This document shows positions 52,184-60,204 of a DNA stretch of 64,000 nt, one piece after another; position 1 is the stretch's first letter, and every line of letters begins with the position of its first letter. Below the pieces are notes generated by a model. It was not told the origin of the DNA, did not search any database, and worked only from the letters and a program-made list of their open reading frames with translations. Made by a program: the position numbers and the translations under genes. The stretch is from Methylobacterium aquaticum (lineage in GTDB: Bacteria; Pseudomonadota; Alphaproteobacteria; Rhizobiales; Beijerinckiaceae): assembly GCF_016804325.1 (NCBI RefSeq), contig NZ_CP043627.1:1625001-1689000 (forward strand). The letters run 5' to 3'.

Positions 52184-52660
52184 TCACATCACCCCATACA
52201 CATCGTAAACCGGCCCCTCCGGCAGCCGCTGCCCTACCCCCACCGCGACGATCCGGTTGAGCCAGGCCAGATCCTCCGCCCCGGTCTCGAAGCGCAACGC
52301 CGTGCGGAAGTAATACGCCTCCGGCGCCACCGCCTCACCACGACCCAGGCGGGCCAGCACCTCCGGCGGGCCGGCGCGCAGGCCGGTATACTGGCAGTAG
52401 ACGAGGCCGCTGCCCGACGCCCGAAGCGTCAGGCGCACGTCGAGATGCGTGGTGCCATCAGACTCGACCCGCAGCCAGTCGCCGGCCGGGCCGGGCAGAA
52501 CCTCAGCCTCGAGGCGCGGGCCCGAGACGGTGCCGCCGGTCACCGGCACGACCCGCAGCTCGGTGCCGCGGGAGGGGCCGATCGCCTGCGGCGCCCCGAC
52601 CGTGAGCGCGATGCGGAACAGGAACTCGGTGCGGAGCGGCAGCGGCGTATCCAAGACCAT
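52184..52660 (-). CDS. DUF3237 (UPF0311) family protein
   Basis: A 158-residue beta-barrel-type protein of the DUF3237 family: LRTEFLFRIALTVGAPQAIG near the start, RVESDGTTHLDVRLTLRASG in the middle, and YYFRTALRFETGAEDLAWLN with RIVAVGVGQR near the end. Family function is unknown; members are cytoplasmic. It is followed upstream (on the minus strand) by two genes in the same direction with short gaps. Confidence 0.86.
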   Translation of the reverse strand: MVLDTPLPLRTEFLFRIALTVGAPQAIGPSRGTELRVVPVTGGTVSGPRLEAEVLPGPAGDWLRVESDGTTHLDVRLTLRASGSGLVYCQYTGLRAGPPEVLARLGRGEAVAPEAYYFRTALRFETGAEDLAWLNRIVAVGVGQRLPEGPVYDVYGVM

Positions 52661-52675
52661 GTCCTCCGGTGACTC

Positions 52676-53518
52676 TTATCGCGCGATATCCTCCACGGCG
52701 CGGCGCGCCGCGTCGAGGTCCGGCGGGTCGATGTGGCGGTAGCGGGCCTGGACGAGGCCGAACACCCCGAAGGCGGCGAGCCCCGCCGCCGTGAGGCCGA
52801 GCAGCACCCAGCCATAGGGCTCGCCCCGCAGGGCTTGCAGCGCGCCGCCGAGGCCCTTGACCTCGCTCGACCGGCTGGCAATCGCCGCCGCGATCAGGAA
52901 GCCGCCGATCAGCCCGAAGGTGAGCGCCCGCGCGGCATAGCCGAAGCGGCCGACATGGCGCACCCAGTCGCGGGCGTCGTGCGGCACGGAGAGGCGCTTG
53001 CACACGTCGCCCTTCCAGGCCTTCCACGCGAAGGCGAGGCCGGCGCCGATCACGATCAGCCCGACGGCGCCGACGAGCCACTGGCCGAAGGGCTGCTGCA
53101 GCAGCCAGGCGGTCCAGTCCCGCGCCCCCTGGTCCTCGGCCTGGCGGGCGGTGCCGCGGCCGAGCGCCGCCAGCATCATCGAGAATCCGAGGCCGCCATA
53201 GGTGACGCCGCTGACGAGGTGGCCGGCCCGGGTCGCCAGCCCCTTGGCCGAGCGCCCGTAGCCGTCGGCATCGGTGATGGCCTCGACCACCCGCCAGAGC
53301 GCGAAGGCGGCGAGGCCGAAGGCGACGATCCCGAGCAGGATCCAGCCGAAGGGCCGCTCCAGCAGGATCAGGAGCGCGCTGCGGCTGCCCCCGGTCTGGC
53401 CGCCGATGCCGATCGCCGCCAGCAGGGCGAGGCCGCCGACGAGGCAATAGGTGACGCCGCGGGCGCCGTAGCCGAGGCGGGCGAGCAGTTCGAGGGCTTG
53501 CCGGCCGTCGGATTGCAT
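52676..53518 (-). CDS. DUF1206 membrane protein
   Basis: A 280-residue protein with six membrane helices in three similar pairs, each introduced by a LGYGARGVTYCLVGG-like segment (also RAGHLVSGVTYGGLGF and RFGYAARALTFGLIGG). This internal triplication is the DUF1206 signature. The function is unknown. It starts 16 bases after the TerB-like gene and ends 15 bases before the DUF3237 gene, suggesting one transcript. Confidence 0.9.
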   Translation of the reverse strand: MQSDGRQALELLARLGYGARGVTYCLVGGLALLAAIGIGGQTGGSRSALLILLERPFGWILLGIVAFGLAAFALWRVVEAITDADGYGRSAKGLATRAGHLVSGVTYGGLGFSMMLAALGRGTARQAEDQGARDWTAWLLQQPFGQWLVGAVGLIVIGAGLAFAWKAWKGDVCKRLSVPHDARDWVRHVGRFGYAARALTFGLIGGFLIAAAIASRSSEVKGLGGALQALRGEPYGWVLLGLTAAGLAAFGVFGLVQARYRHIDPPDLDAARRAVEDIAR

Positions 53519-53534
53519 GGCGGCGTGTCCCCGG

Positions 53535-54080
53535 TCAGGCCGCGAGGCCGGATTCGACCCGGGCGACCGCACCCGCATCGAGATCGAGGGCCTCGGCCAG
53601 CATCCGCAGGAAGGTGCGCTCCTGCATCGTGTCGGGGTCGATGGCGAGGCGGGCCGCGGCGTAGACCCGGGCGCCGGATTCGGGATCCTGGACCCGGTCG
53701 GCGATCTCGTCGATCGTCGCCGGGTCCTCCAGCTCGCGGGCGAGCCATTGCCGGCCGGCGAGGTCGAGGCCGGATTCGGCGACCGCCGCGTCGAGCCGCT
53801 CGCGCTCGCGGGCATCGATCACCCCGTCGGCGGCCGAGGCCGCCACCATGATGCGCAGGCAGAGCGTCGCCTCGTCGTCGCTGAGCGCGCCGGCGTCGAA
53901 CGGCGTCGCGGGAGGCTTCGCCGGAGAGCGGGCCGACGGCTGCGCGGCCGGGGCGTCTTCTTGCGTCGCCCGCAGGGCGAGGCCGGCGATCAGCGCCAGC
54001 CCGCCGAGGGCGGCGGAGGCCGCGAGCCCGCCGCGGCGACTGCGCACCAGGGCGTCCAGCACCCGTTTCACCTCGGCCAT
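53535..54080 (-). CDS. DUF533/TerB-like protein
   Basis: A 181-residue protein with an N-terminal membrane-like helix (GGLAASAALGGLALIAGLAL), an Ala/Pro-rich linker, then a helical TerB-like domain. The domain starts LCLRIMVAASAADGVIDARE, with the acidic residues typical of the family, and continues to the C-terminus (AALDLDAGAVARVESGLAA-like end). TerB-fold proteins link to metal or membrane stress, but no function is established for this type. It is first of three minus-strand genes. Confidence 0.82.
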   Translation of the reverse strand: MAEVKRVLDALVRSRRGGLAASAALGGLALIAGLALRATQEDAPAAQPSARSPAKPPATPFDAGALSDDEATLCLRIMVAASAADGVIDARERERLDAAVAESGLDLAGRQWLARELEDPATIDEIADRVQDPESGARVYAAARLAIDPDTMQERTFLRMLAEALDLDAGAVARVESGLAA

Positions 54081-54209
54081 CGCACTCTCCCCTCTCCGTC
54101 CAAGCGTATCTCTTTGCCGACAACGGTCTCGTGCGGCTCCGGTTCGCGGACGAACGGCGGATCGCCGCGCCCGTTGCGCCGCCACGCTCGCGGCGCCATC
54201 TTTCCGGTC

Positions 54210-55007
54210 ATGCTTCTCGCCCTGGCCTGGCTGGCGCGCACCCTCGTGCTCGCGCTCGTTCTCCTGTTCCTGCTGCCGCTCGCCGCCCACGCCCTGTGGT
54301 GGTGGAGCCGCGACGACCTCGCCCCCGACTGGTCCACCGCCGACTGGTCGAGCGCCCGGCTCCTGCCCGCGGCCGCGGCCGCGCCGGACGCGAAGGTGCG
54401 GATCTACGCCGCCCGGGTCGGGCGCTGGCGGGGCATCTTCGCCCACCACACCTGGATCGTCGTCAAGGAGGCGGGCGCCCCGCGCTACACCCGCTACGAC
54501 GTGGTCGGCTGGGGCCTGCCGGTGCGCACCGATGCCTACGCGGCCGATGCGCGCTGGTTCGGCAACCCGCCGCAGGTGGTGCTGGCCCTCGACGGCCCGG
54601 CGGCAGAGCGCGCCGTGCCGCGGATCCGCGCCGCGGTCGCGACCTACCCGCACCGCGCGGCGGGCAGCTACAACGCCTGGCCGGGGCCGAACTCCAACAC
54701 CTTCGTGGCCCATGTGCTGCGGGCGGTGCCCGAACTCGCCGTGGCGCTGCCGCCGACGGCGTTGGGCAAGGATTTCTCCGAGCGCCCGATCGCCTGGACG
54801 CCGAGCCGGACCGGATTGCAGCTCTCGGCCCGCGGTTATCTCGGCCTCACCCTCGGCTGGGTCGAGGGGATCGAGATCAACGTCCTCGGGGCGGTGGCGG
54901 GGCTCGACCTGCGCCGTCCCGCCCTGAAGCTGCCGGGCTGGGGCCGCATCGGCATGGACCCGGCCGGCGCCACCGAGACGCTGATCGCCCCGACGGCGCA
55001 GAACTGA
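54210..55007 (+). CDS. DUF3750 family protein
   Basis: A 265-residue protein with an N-terminal membrane helix (LARTLVLALVLLFLLPLAAH) and a periplasmic domain. Its strongly conserved-looking stretches are RGIFAHHTWIVVKEAGAPRY, YNAWPGPNSNTFVAHVLRAV and GLTLGWVEGIEINVLG, the DUF3750 pattern. The family resembles small acyl- or peptidase-like folds, but its activity is unknown. The ATG at 54210 was chosen because it directly precedes the helix. Confidence 0.85.
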   Translation: MLLALAWLARTLVLALVLLFLLPLAAHALWWWSRDDLAPDWSTADWSSARLLPAAAAAPDAKVRIYAARVGRWRGIFAHHTWIVVKEAGAPRYTRYDVVGWGLPVRTDAYAADARWFGNPPQVVLALDGPAAERAVPRIRAAVATYPHRAAGSYNAWPGPNSNTFVAHVLRAVPELAVALPPTALGKDFSERPIAWTPSRTGLQLSARGYLGLTLGWVEGIEINVLGAVAGLDLRRPALKLPGWGRIGMDPAGATETLIAPTAQN

Positions 55008-55176
55008 GCCTTGCTTCCGCGACGGGGCGCGGGCGAGAGCCGCGAAGCCGGCCCCCGGTGCCCGTTCGCAGCGCCGCGCGAGGCCCGCCCCTCATCGGCA
55101 CGCAGGCCGTGAATCAAACCCGTGAACCAAACCATGGTGCAGCGCGTTGAACCTGGGCGCGAGGTTTGCACTGCAC

Positions 55177-55389
55177 ATGTCCAGCTCCCGATTCGTCAAG
55201 GCCGACGCGGCCCCCTCGCCGCTCAGCGGGCCGTTCGCCCCGGTGCTCACCGGCGTCTCGCGCGGGCTGCAGGACCTGTTCCCGCCGGTCGAGCTGTCGC
55301 AGCCCGCGCGCGACACCCGGGAGACCGAGCGGGAGGCCATCGCCCCGGTGCTGCGGCAGCGCCCGGCCCCGGAACCCAGGCTAGCCTGA
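55177..55389 (+). CDS. Small hypothetical protein
   Basis: A 70-residue open frame (MSSSRFVKADAAPSPLSGPF...) with a possible amphipathic LTGVSRGLQDLFPPVELS segment and a charged end. A TTG ten codons earlier is an alternative start. Ribosome-site support is weak and the family was not recognised. It is convergent with the LacI gene, 4 bases apart. It may be real because the frame ends neatly there. Confidence 0.45.
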   Translation: MSSSRFVKADAAPSPLSGPFAPVLTGVSRGLQDLFPPVELSQPARDTRETEREAIAPVLRQRPAPEPRLA

Positions 55390-55393
55390 CGGA

Positions 55394-56434
55394 TCATAGC
55401 GGAAGCGTGCTCTCCCGCAGGGCGAGCCGGAACCCGAGATCGATCACCGGCGGCGCCTCCGCCCCGCCGTCGAGGAGCCCGAGCAGCAGGGCACCGGTCC
55501 GCAACCCGATCCCCGCGGCGTCGACCGCGATGGTGGAGAGGCGTGGCACGCATTGGCGGCCGATCTCGACATCGCCGAAGCCGAGGATCTGCACGTCCTC
55601 CGGGACCCGGATGCCGCGGCGCCGGCATTCCATCAGGGCGCCGAAGGCCGAGATGTCCGAGACGAGGAACACGGCCTCGGCGCCGCCGCGGCGCAGCAAC
55701 TCGGCCATCGCCTCGGCACCGTGGGAGAAGGCCCCCACCGCCCGTCCGTGATGCAGGATCAGGTCGTCCGGCAGCCCCGCCTCGGCGAGGCCGTCGCGCA
55801 GTCCCCTCAGGCGCTCCTCGCCGCGGAAATCGCGGATGTCGCCCGTGCGCTCCGGCCCGAGCCCGGCGATGCGGGTGGCGCCGAGACCGATCAGCGTCCG
55901 CGCCGCGAGCCGGCCGGCCTCGTGATTCGAGAACCCCACGGCCCGGTCGATCGGCGTCTCCGGCCGGTCCCAGATCTCCACCACCGGCACCCCGGCGCGG
56001 GCGAGGAGGTCGCGGGTCGCGGGGGAACGCTCCATGCCGGACACCACGATCGCGTCAGGACGGCGCGACAGCATCGCGCGCAACACCACCTCCTCCTCGG
56101 AGACCGAGTAGCCGGTGACCCCGATCAGGGGCTGGTAGCCGCGCGGGCGCATCGCCTGGGTGAGGCCGGCTGCTGTGTCGGCGAAGTTCGGGTTGGTCAG
56201 CGTCGGAACGAGCAGGGCGACGAAGCCGGTGCGCCGCGACGACAATCCCCCCGCCCCGCGATCCGGCACGTAGCCGAGCTGCTCCACCGCCGCCAGCACC
56301 CGCGCCCGCATCTCCCCGGAGACGAGGCCGGCCTGGCTGAGGGTGCGCGAGACCGTCATCGGCGAGACGCCGGCGAGGCGCGACACGTCGCGCATCGTCG
56401 GCGCCCGGCGCGAGGGCGACCGGCCCTCGGCCAT
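55394..56434 (-). CDS. LacI/GntR-type transcriptional repressor
   Basis: A 346-residue regulator. The LacI helix-turn-helix is at about residues 13-34 (TMRDVSRLAGVSPMTVSRTL) with hinge helix. The sugar-binding domain starts at VALLVPTLTNPNFADTAAGL and includes DISAFGALMECRRRGIRVP. The N-terminal arrangement is that of GntR/IdnR regulators of gluconate and idonate use. It sits 8 bases after the dehydrogenase gene, in one operon, and probably binds the palindrome at 57549-57562. Confidence 0.92.
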   Translation of the reverse strand: MAEGRSPSRRAPTMRDVSRLAGVSPMTVSRTLSQAGLVSGEMRARVLAAVEQLGYVPDRGAGGLSSRRTGFVALLVPTLTNPNFADTAAGLTQAMRPRGYQPLIGVTGYSVSEEEVVLRAMLSRRPDAIVVSGMERSPATRDLLARAGVPVVEIWDRPETPIDRAVGFSNHEAGRLAARTLIGLGATRIAGLGPERTGDIRDFRGEERLRGLRDGLAEAGLPDDLILHHGRAVGAFSHGAEAMAELLRRGGAEAVFLVSDISAFGALMECRRRGIRVPEDVQILGFGDVEIGRQCVPRLSTIAVDAAGIGLRTGALLLGLLDGGAEAPPVIDLGFRLALRESTLPL

Positions 56435-56442
56435 GGCAGAGC

Positions 56443-57483
56443 CTAGAAGGCCAGATGGACCTTGATCGCCCTGGTCCGGTCGGCGGCGAGCGCGAAGGCC
56501 TCGTCGGCCCGAGACATCAGCATCTCGGCGGACAGGATCGGCGCGACGTCGATCCGGCCGGCGGCGAGCAGCGCGATGGCCGTGCGGTACTCCTCGTGGA
56601 AGCGGAAGGCGCCGACGAAGTCGATCTCGCGGGCCATCAGCAGGTTGGCCGGCACCGGCACGTCGCCCGGCGGCATCATGCCGAGCTGCACCACCCGGCC
56701 GCCGGGCCGCACGACCCGAAACAGCGAGGCCAGCGCCGCGGGCGAGCCGGTCGCCTCGAGCGCCACGTCGAAGGTGCCCTTGTCGGCCTCGTAGGCGGCC
56801 AGCCGCTCGGGCTCGGTCCCGACGTTGATGGTCTCCGCGGCGCCGATCTCCCGGGCGAGCCTGAGCGGCGCGTCGGACAGATCGGTGCAGACGATCCGGC
56901 GGGCGCCGGCGAGCTTCGCCGCCATCAGGCACAGGAGGCCGATCGGCCCGGCCCCGGCGATGAGGACGTGGCGGCCGAGCAGCTCGCCCGCCCGCCGGAT
57001 GCCGTGCAGCGCCACCGCCAGCGGCTCGCCGCAGGCCGCGACCCGCATCGACATCGAATCGGGGATCGGCACGCATTGGTCGGCCCGGGCGAGGAAGAGC
57101 TCGCTGAAGCCGCCCTGGACATGCGGGAAGATCGCCGCCGAGCCGAAGAAGCGCATGTTGCGGCACAGGTTCGAGCGGCCGGCGCGGCAATAGTCGCAGG
57201 ACAGGCACGGCCGGCTCGGATCGACCGCGACCCGGTCACCGGGCTTGACGCTCGTGACCGCGGCACCCACCCGCGTCACCGTGCCGGCGACCTCGTGGCC
57301 GAGCACCATCGGCTCGCGGAGCGAGAAATCCCCGACCCGGCCCTTGCCGTAATAGGACAGGTCGGAGCCGCAGATGCCGCCGGCGCCGAGCGCCACCACG
57401 ACCTCGTCGGCCTCCGGCTCGCGCAGCGAGATCGGCTCGACCCGCAGGTCCTTGGCGGCGTGGATGCGCGCGGCGAGCGTCAT
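56443..57483 (-). CDS. idnD: Zinc-dependent L-idonate 5-dehydrogenase-like enzyme
   Basis: A 346-residue medium-chain dehydrogenase. Catalytic zinc residues are in GGICGSDLSYYG and LGHEVAG. The structural-zinc loop has four Cys (CLSCDYCRAGRSNLC). The NAD(P) site is AGAGPIGLLCLMAAKLAGA. Idonate 5-dehydrogenases oxidise L-idonate to 5-ketogluconate; the partner SDR encoded divergently reduces 5-ketogluconate to gluconate. Substrate assignment rests on this pairing and on the regulator, and a related polyol is possible. The start is the ATG at 57483. Confidence 0.85.
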   Translation of the reverse strand: MTLAARIHAAKDLRVEPISLREPEADEVVVALGAGGICGSDLSYYGKGRVGDFSLREPMVLGHEVAGTVTRVGAAVTSVKPGDRVAVDPSRPCLSCDYCRAGRSNLCRNMRFFGSAAIFPHVQGGFSELFLARADQCVPIPDSMSMRVAACGEPLAVALHGIRRAGELLGRHVLIAGAGPIGLLCLMAAKLAGARRIVCTDLSDAPLRLAREIGAAETINVGTEPERLAAYEADKGTFDVALEATGSPAALASLFRVVRPGGRVVQLGMMPPGDVPVPANLLMAREIDFVGAFRFHEEYRTAIALLAAGRIDVAPILSAEMLMSRADEAFALAADRTRAIKVHLAF

Positions 57484-57548
57484 GGCAACAAGTCTCCTCC
57501 CGGTGGGCCCTGGCTGCCGATCCTCCGGCGCCGCGATGCCGCTTGCGT

Positions 57549-57562
57549 TGGTATCGGTACCA
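57549..57562. promoter_or_regulatory. Candidate LacI-family operator
   Basis: A 14-bp near-palindrome, tggtatcggtacca (12 of 14 positions symmetric, central CG), is the form bound by LacI-family repressors. It lies in the divergent promoter region of idnD-lacI (-) and idnO (+), so one site could control both. Confidence 0.6.
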
Positions 57563-57646
57563 TGCTTCCCTTCCGGCATAAGCGCAACCGCGGGAGCGGG
57601 CCCGAAAGCCCGCCGGACGCGAGATGCATCTGGGAGGGAATCGCCG

Positions 57647-58414
57647 GTGTCGACCGCCTTGTTCGATCTGTCGGGCCGCCGCGCCCTGGTGACCGGCTCC
57701 AGCCAGGGCATCGGCCTGTCGCTGGCGCTCGGCCTCGGTCGGGCCGGGGCGGCGATCGTGCTGAACGGGCGCGACGCAGGCAAGCTCGACGGCGCCGTGG
57801 CGGAATTGCGGAACGAGGGCATCGCGGCGGAGGCCGCGGCCTTCGACGTGTCCGACGCGGTCGCCGTGAAGGCCGGCGTCGACCGGATCGAGGCCGAGAT
57901 CGGCCCCCTCGACATCCTGGTCAACAATGCCGGCATCCAGCGCCGCGCGCCGCTGGAGGATTATCCGGTCGAGACCTGGCACGAGCTGATGCGGGTCAAC
58001 CTCGACAGCGTGTTCTATGTCGGCCAGGCGGTGGCCCGGCACATGATCCCGCGCAAGCGCGGCAAGATCATCAACATCGCCAGCCTCCAGAGCGAGGCGG
58101 CGCGCTACTCGATCGCCCCCTACACCGCCTCGAAGGGCGCGGTGAAGAACCTGACCAAGGGCATGTGCACCGACTGGGCCCGCCACGGCCTCCAGGTGAA
58201 CGGCATCGGCCCGGGCTACTTCGCGACGCCGTTGAACCAGGCGCTGATCGAGAATCCCGAGTTCGACGCCTGGCTGAAGAACCGGACCCCGGCCGGGCGC
58301 TGGGGCCGGGTGGAGGAATTGCAGGGCGCGGCGATCTTCCTCGCCTCGGCGGCGTCGGACTTCGTCAACGGGCAGATCCTGTACGTGGATGGGGGCGTGC
58401 TGGCGACGTTGTGA
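57647..58414 (+). CDS. idnO: SDR-family gluconate 5-dehydrogenase-like enzyme
   Basis: A 255-residue classical short-chain dehydrogenase. The cofactor site is TGSSQGIGLSLA, followed by NNAGI and the catalytic pair YTASKGAVKNL with a Ser in NIASLQSE. Segments such as IQRRAPLEDYPVETWHELMR and GPGYFATPLNQALIENPEFD are typical of gluconate 5-dehydrogenase. It starts at GTG after GGGAGGG. It is divergent from idnD and probably controlled from the shared operator. Confidence 0.88.
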   Translation: MSTALFDLSGRRALVTGSSQGIGLSLALGLGRAGAAIVLNGRDAGKLDGAVAELRNEGIAAEAAAFDVSDAVAVKAGVDRIEAEIGPLDILVNNAGIQRRAPLEDYPVETWHELMRVNLDSVFYVGQAVARHMIPRKRGKIINIASLQSEAARYSIAPYTASKGAVKNLTKGMCTDWARHGLQVNGIGPGYFATPLNQALIENPEFDAWLKNRTPAGRWGRVEELQGAAIFLASAASDFVNGQILYVDGGVLATL

Positions 58415-58435
58415 GGTTTCACCCCCTTCCCACCC

Positions 58436-58570
58436 GCGACCTCATCCTGAGGTGTCAGTCCATCGAAGATGGACTGACCTCGAAGGAGGGCTCCAGATAC
58501 CACGCGATCCCTGGAACCCTCCTTCGAGGTCAGCCGATCTTCGATCGGCTGACACCTCAGGATGAGGTCG
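58436..58570. repeat. Palindromic repeat, family A, copy 3
   Basis: Carries both end arms plus two agtc-gat-type small hairpins, one on each side (ccatcgaagatgg at the left, gccgatcttcgatcggc at the right). It lies between idnO (+) and the PepSY-like gene (-). The remaining sequence to 58702 shows nothing coding. Confidence 0.92.
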
Positions 58571-58702
58571 TGGATGGAAAATCCCAATGTCGAGAGGCTT
58601 CGCGCTCTTGTCCTGTGTCGTAGTCCCAGGTCCTCGCCATGGATGAGACCCGGGACAACCAATTATATGTCAGGCACAATCGTGCCCGAAATCTGTCAAT
58701 AC

Positions 58703-59385
58703 TCAGAACACCCGCTTCTCCCGGATCTGCCCGTCGAAGCCGACATGGAGCATCCGCTCCTTGCCGTCCTGCCCCTTGGCCGCCACGTCGAGGTGGCGGG
58801 GGCCGCGACCGGCGACGCGCACGTCCGTGTAGCCGGCATCCGTGACCGCCCTGGTGAGGGCCGGGACGTCGATGGTCGGCCCCAGACCGGCCTTGTCCTT
58901 CGCCCAGTCGAGGCCGCCGGGGGGCGGGCCCACCGGGCGCAAGGGTTCGGTCTTGCCGTCGGCCCGGGTGAGCACGCTGGCGTGGAGGAAGCCGTTCTCG
59001 AACCGGCCCTGCACCGTCACGCTCTCGCCCTTGGCCACCAGGGTGCCGCCCTCCCCGGCCCGGCCGGTCTCGACCAGCGCCCGGCCGGTGCCGTCCTGGA
59101 GGATGAACTTGTTGCCGAAGATTTCGGCGACCTCACCCTTGGCGGCGATGGCGCCGGAGGGCTGGAGCGCGCTCACCGCGACCGGGGCGACGGGGGTGAG
59201 CGGGGTCTGGGCCGGCTGGGCGAGGGAAAACCCGACGGCGCCGAGCGCCAGCGGCACCGCGACGGCGCCGACGAGGAGGCCGCGGCGGGGCTTGGCGCGG
59301 GGGTGACGGCGTCGGTCTTCGGGGCACCGCTCGTGTTGCTCCCGATCTCGGTGGCCTTGCCCTCGATGGTGGTGCGGTCGGTCAT
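58703..59385 (-). pseudogene. Exported PepSY-like protein, single frameshift
   Basis: With one base added in the C/G run at 59299-59303, this reads as 227 residues. It has a short N-terminal segment (MTDRTTIEGKATEIGSNTSG) and a membrane helix starting RRGLLVGAVAVPLALGAVGF. A beta-rich domain follows (AKGEVAEIFGNKFILQDGTG, VTVQGRFENGFLHASVL). A C-terminal PepSY-like unit ends it (VTDAGYTDVRVAGRGPRHLD, RMLHVGFDGQIREKRVF). As read, the frame breaks after about 28 codons and resumes at the helix. It is divergent from a two-component system, a usual position for exported PepSY sensors. The gap of one base in a G run suggests a reference error. Confidence 0.78.
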
Positions 59386-59446
59386 GTCTGTCGTCCCTGT
59401 GTGATGAGGCCCTGTCCGGGTTGGCGCTCTTCTACGTCAGGCCCCG

Positions 59447-59471
59447 GGAACCGGGCCTGAACCCGGCCGTT
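59447..59471 (+). promoter_or_regulatory. EcfG-type general stress promoter of the response regulator
   Basis: GGAAC (59447-59451), 16 bases, CGTT (59468-59471) match the sigma-EcfG consensus exactly. The response regulator starts 64 bases on. The spacer also carries an inverted repeat (cgggcctgaacccgg). Confidence 0.7.
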
Positions 59472-59535
59472 CAGGTTCGGTTAAACCGCCGGGACTACGG
59501 CGGAATCCGCCTTTGCCACCCGGGTTCGACCGCTC

Positions 59536-60204
59536 ATGAAGCTCCTGCTCGTCGAGGACGATGCGGCGCTCGCCGCCGAGATCCTGCGGGTCCTGCGCGC
59601 CGAGAACTGCGCCGTCGACCATGCCGATAACGGCGAGGACGGCGGGCATCTCGGCGACACCGAGACCTACGACGCGGCGGTGCTCGATCTCGGCCTGCCG
59701 AAGCGCGACGGGATCGCGGTGCTCCAGGGCTGGCGCGCGGCCGGCCGCACCCTGCCGGTGCTGATCCTCACCGCGCGCGACGCCTGGAGCGACAAGGTGG
59801 CGGGCTTCAAGGCCGGAGCCGACGACTACCTGGTGAAGCCGTTCCGGGTCGAGGAGCTGGTGATCCGCCTGCGCGCCCTGGTCCGCCGCGCCGCCGCCCA
59901 CGGAGCGACCACCGTGACCTGCGGTCCCGTCACCTTCGATCCCGGCCTCGGCGCCTTCACCCGCGACGGGCTGCCGCTCAAGCTCACCGGGCTCGAATGG
60001 CGGGTCCTGTCCTGCCTGATCCTGCGCCGGGACGGCGTGGTGCCCCGGGGCGAGCTGCTGGAGCGGGTCTACGAGGGCGACGCGGAGGTCGATTCGAACT
60101 CGGTCGAGGTCATCATCACGCGGTTGCGCCGCAAGATCGCCCCGGCCCGGATCGAGACCGTGCGCGGCCACGGCTACCGGCTCACCGCGGGCGAGGCGGC
60201 GTGA
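59536..60204 (+). CDS. OmpR-family response regulator
   Basis: A 222-residue regulator. The receiver has Asp51 (AAVLDLGLPKRDG) and acidic pocket residues in LLLVEDDAAL. A winged-helix DNA-binding domain (LTGLEWRVLSCLILRRDGVV, VDSNSVEVIITRLRRKI, VRGHGYRLT) follows. The short PhoP/QseB/FeuP-like layout fits regulators of envelope or metal stress. It overlaps the kinase gene by 4 bases. The target genes probably include the divergent PepSY-like gene. Confidence 0.94.
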   Translation: MKLLLVEDDAALAAEILRVLRAENCAVDHADNGEDGGHLGDTETYDAAVLDLGLPKRDGIAVLQGWRAAGRTLPVLILTARDAWSDKVAGFKAGADDYLVKPFRVEELVIRLRALVRRAAAHGATTVTCGPVTFDPGLGAFTRDGLPLKLTGLEWRVLSCLILRRDGVVPRGELLERVYEGDAEVDSNSVEVIITRLRRKIAPARIETVRGHGYRLTAGEAA

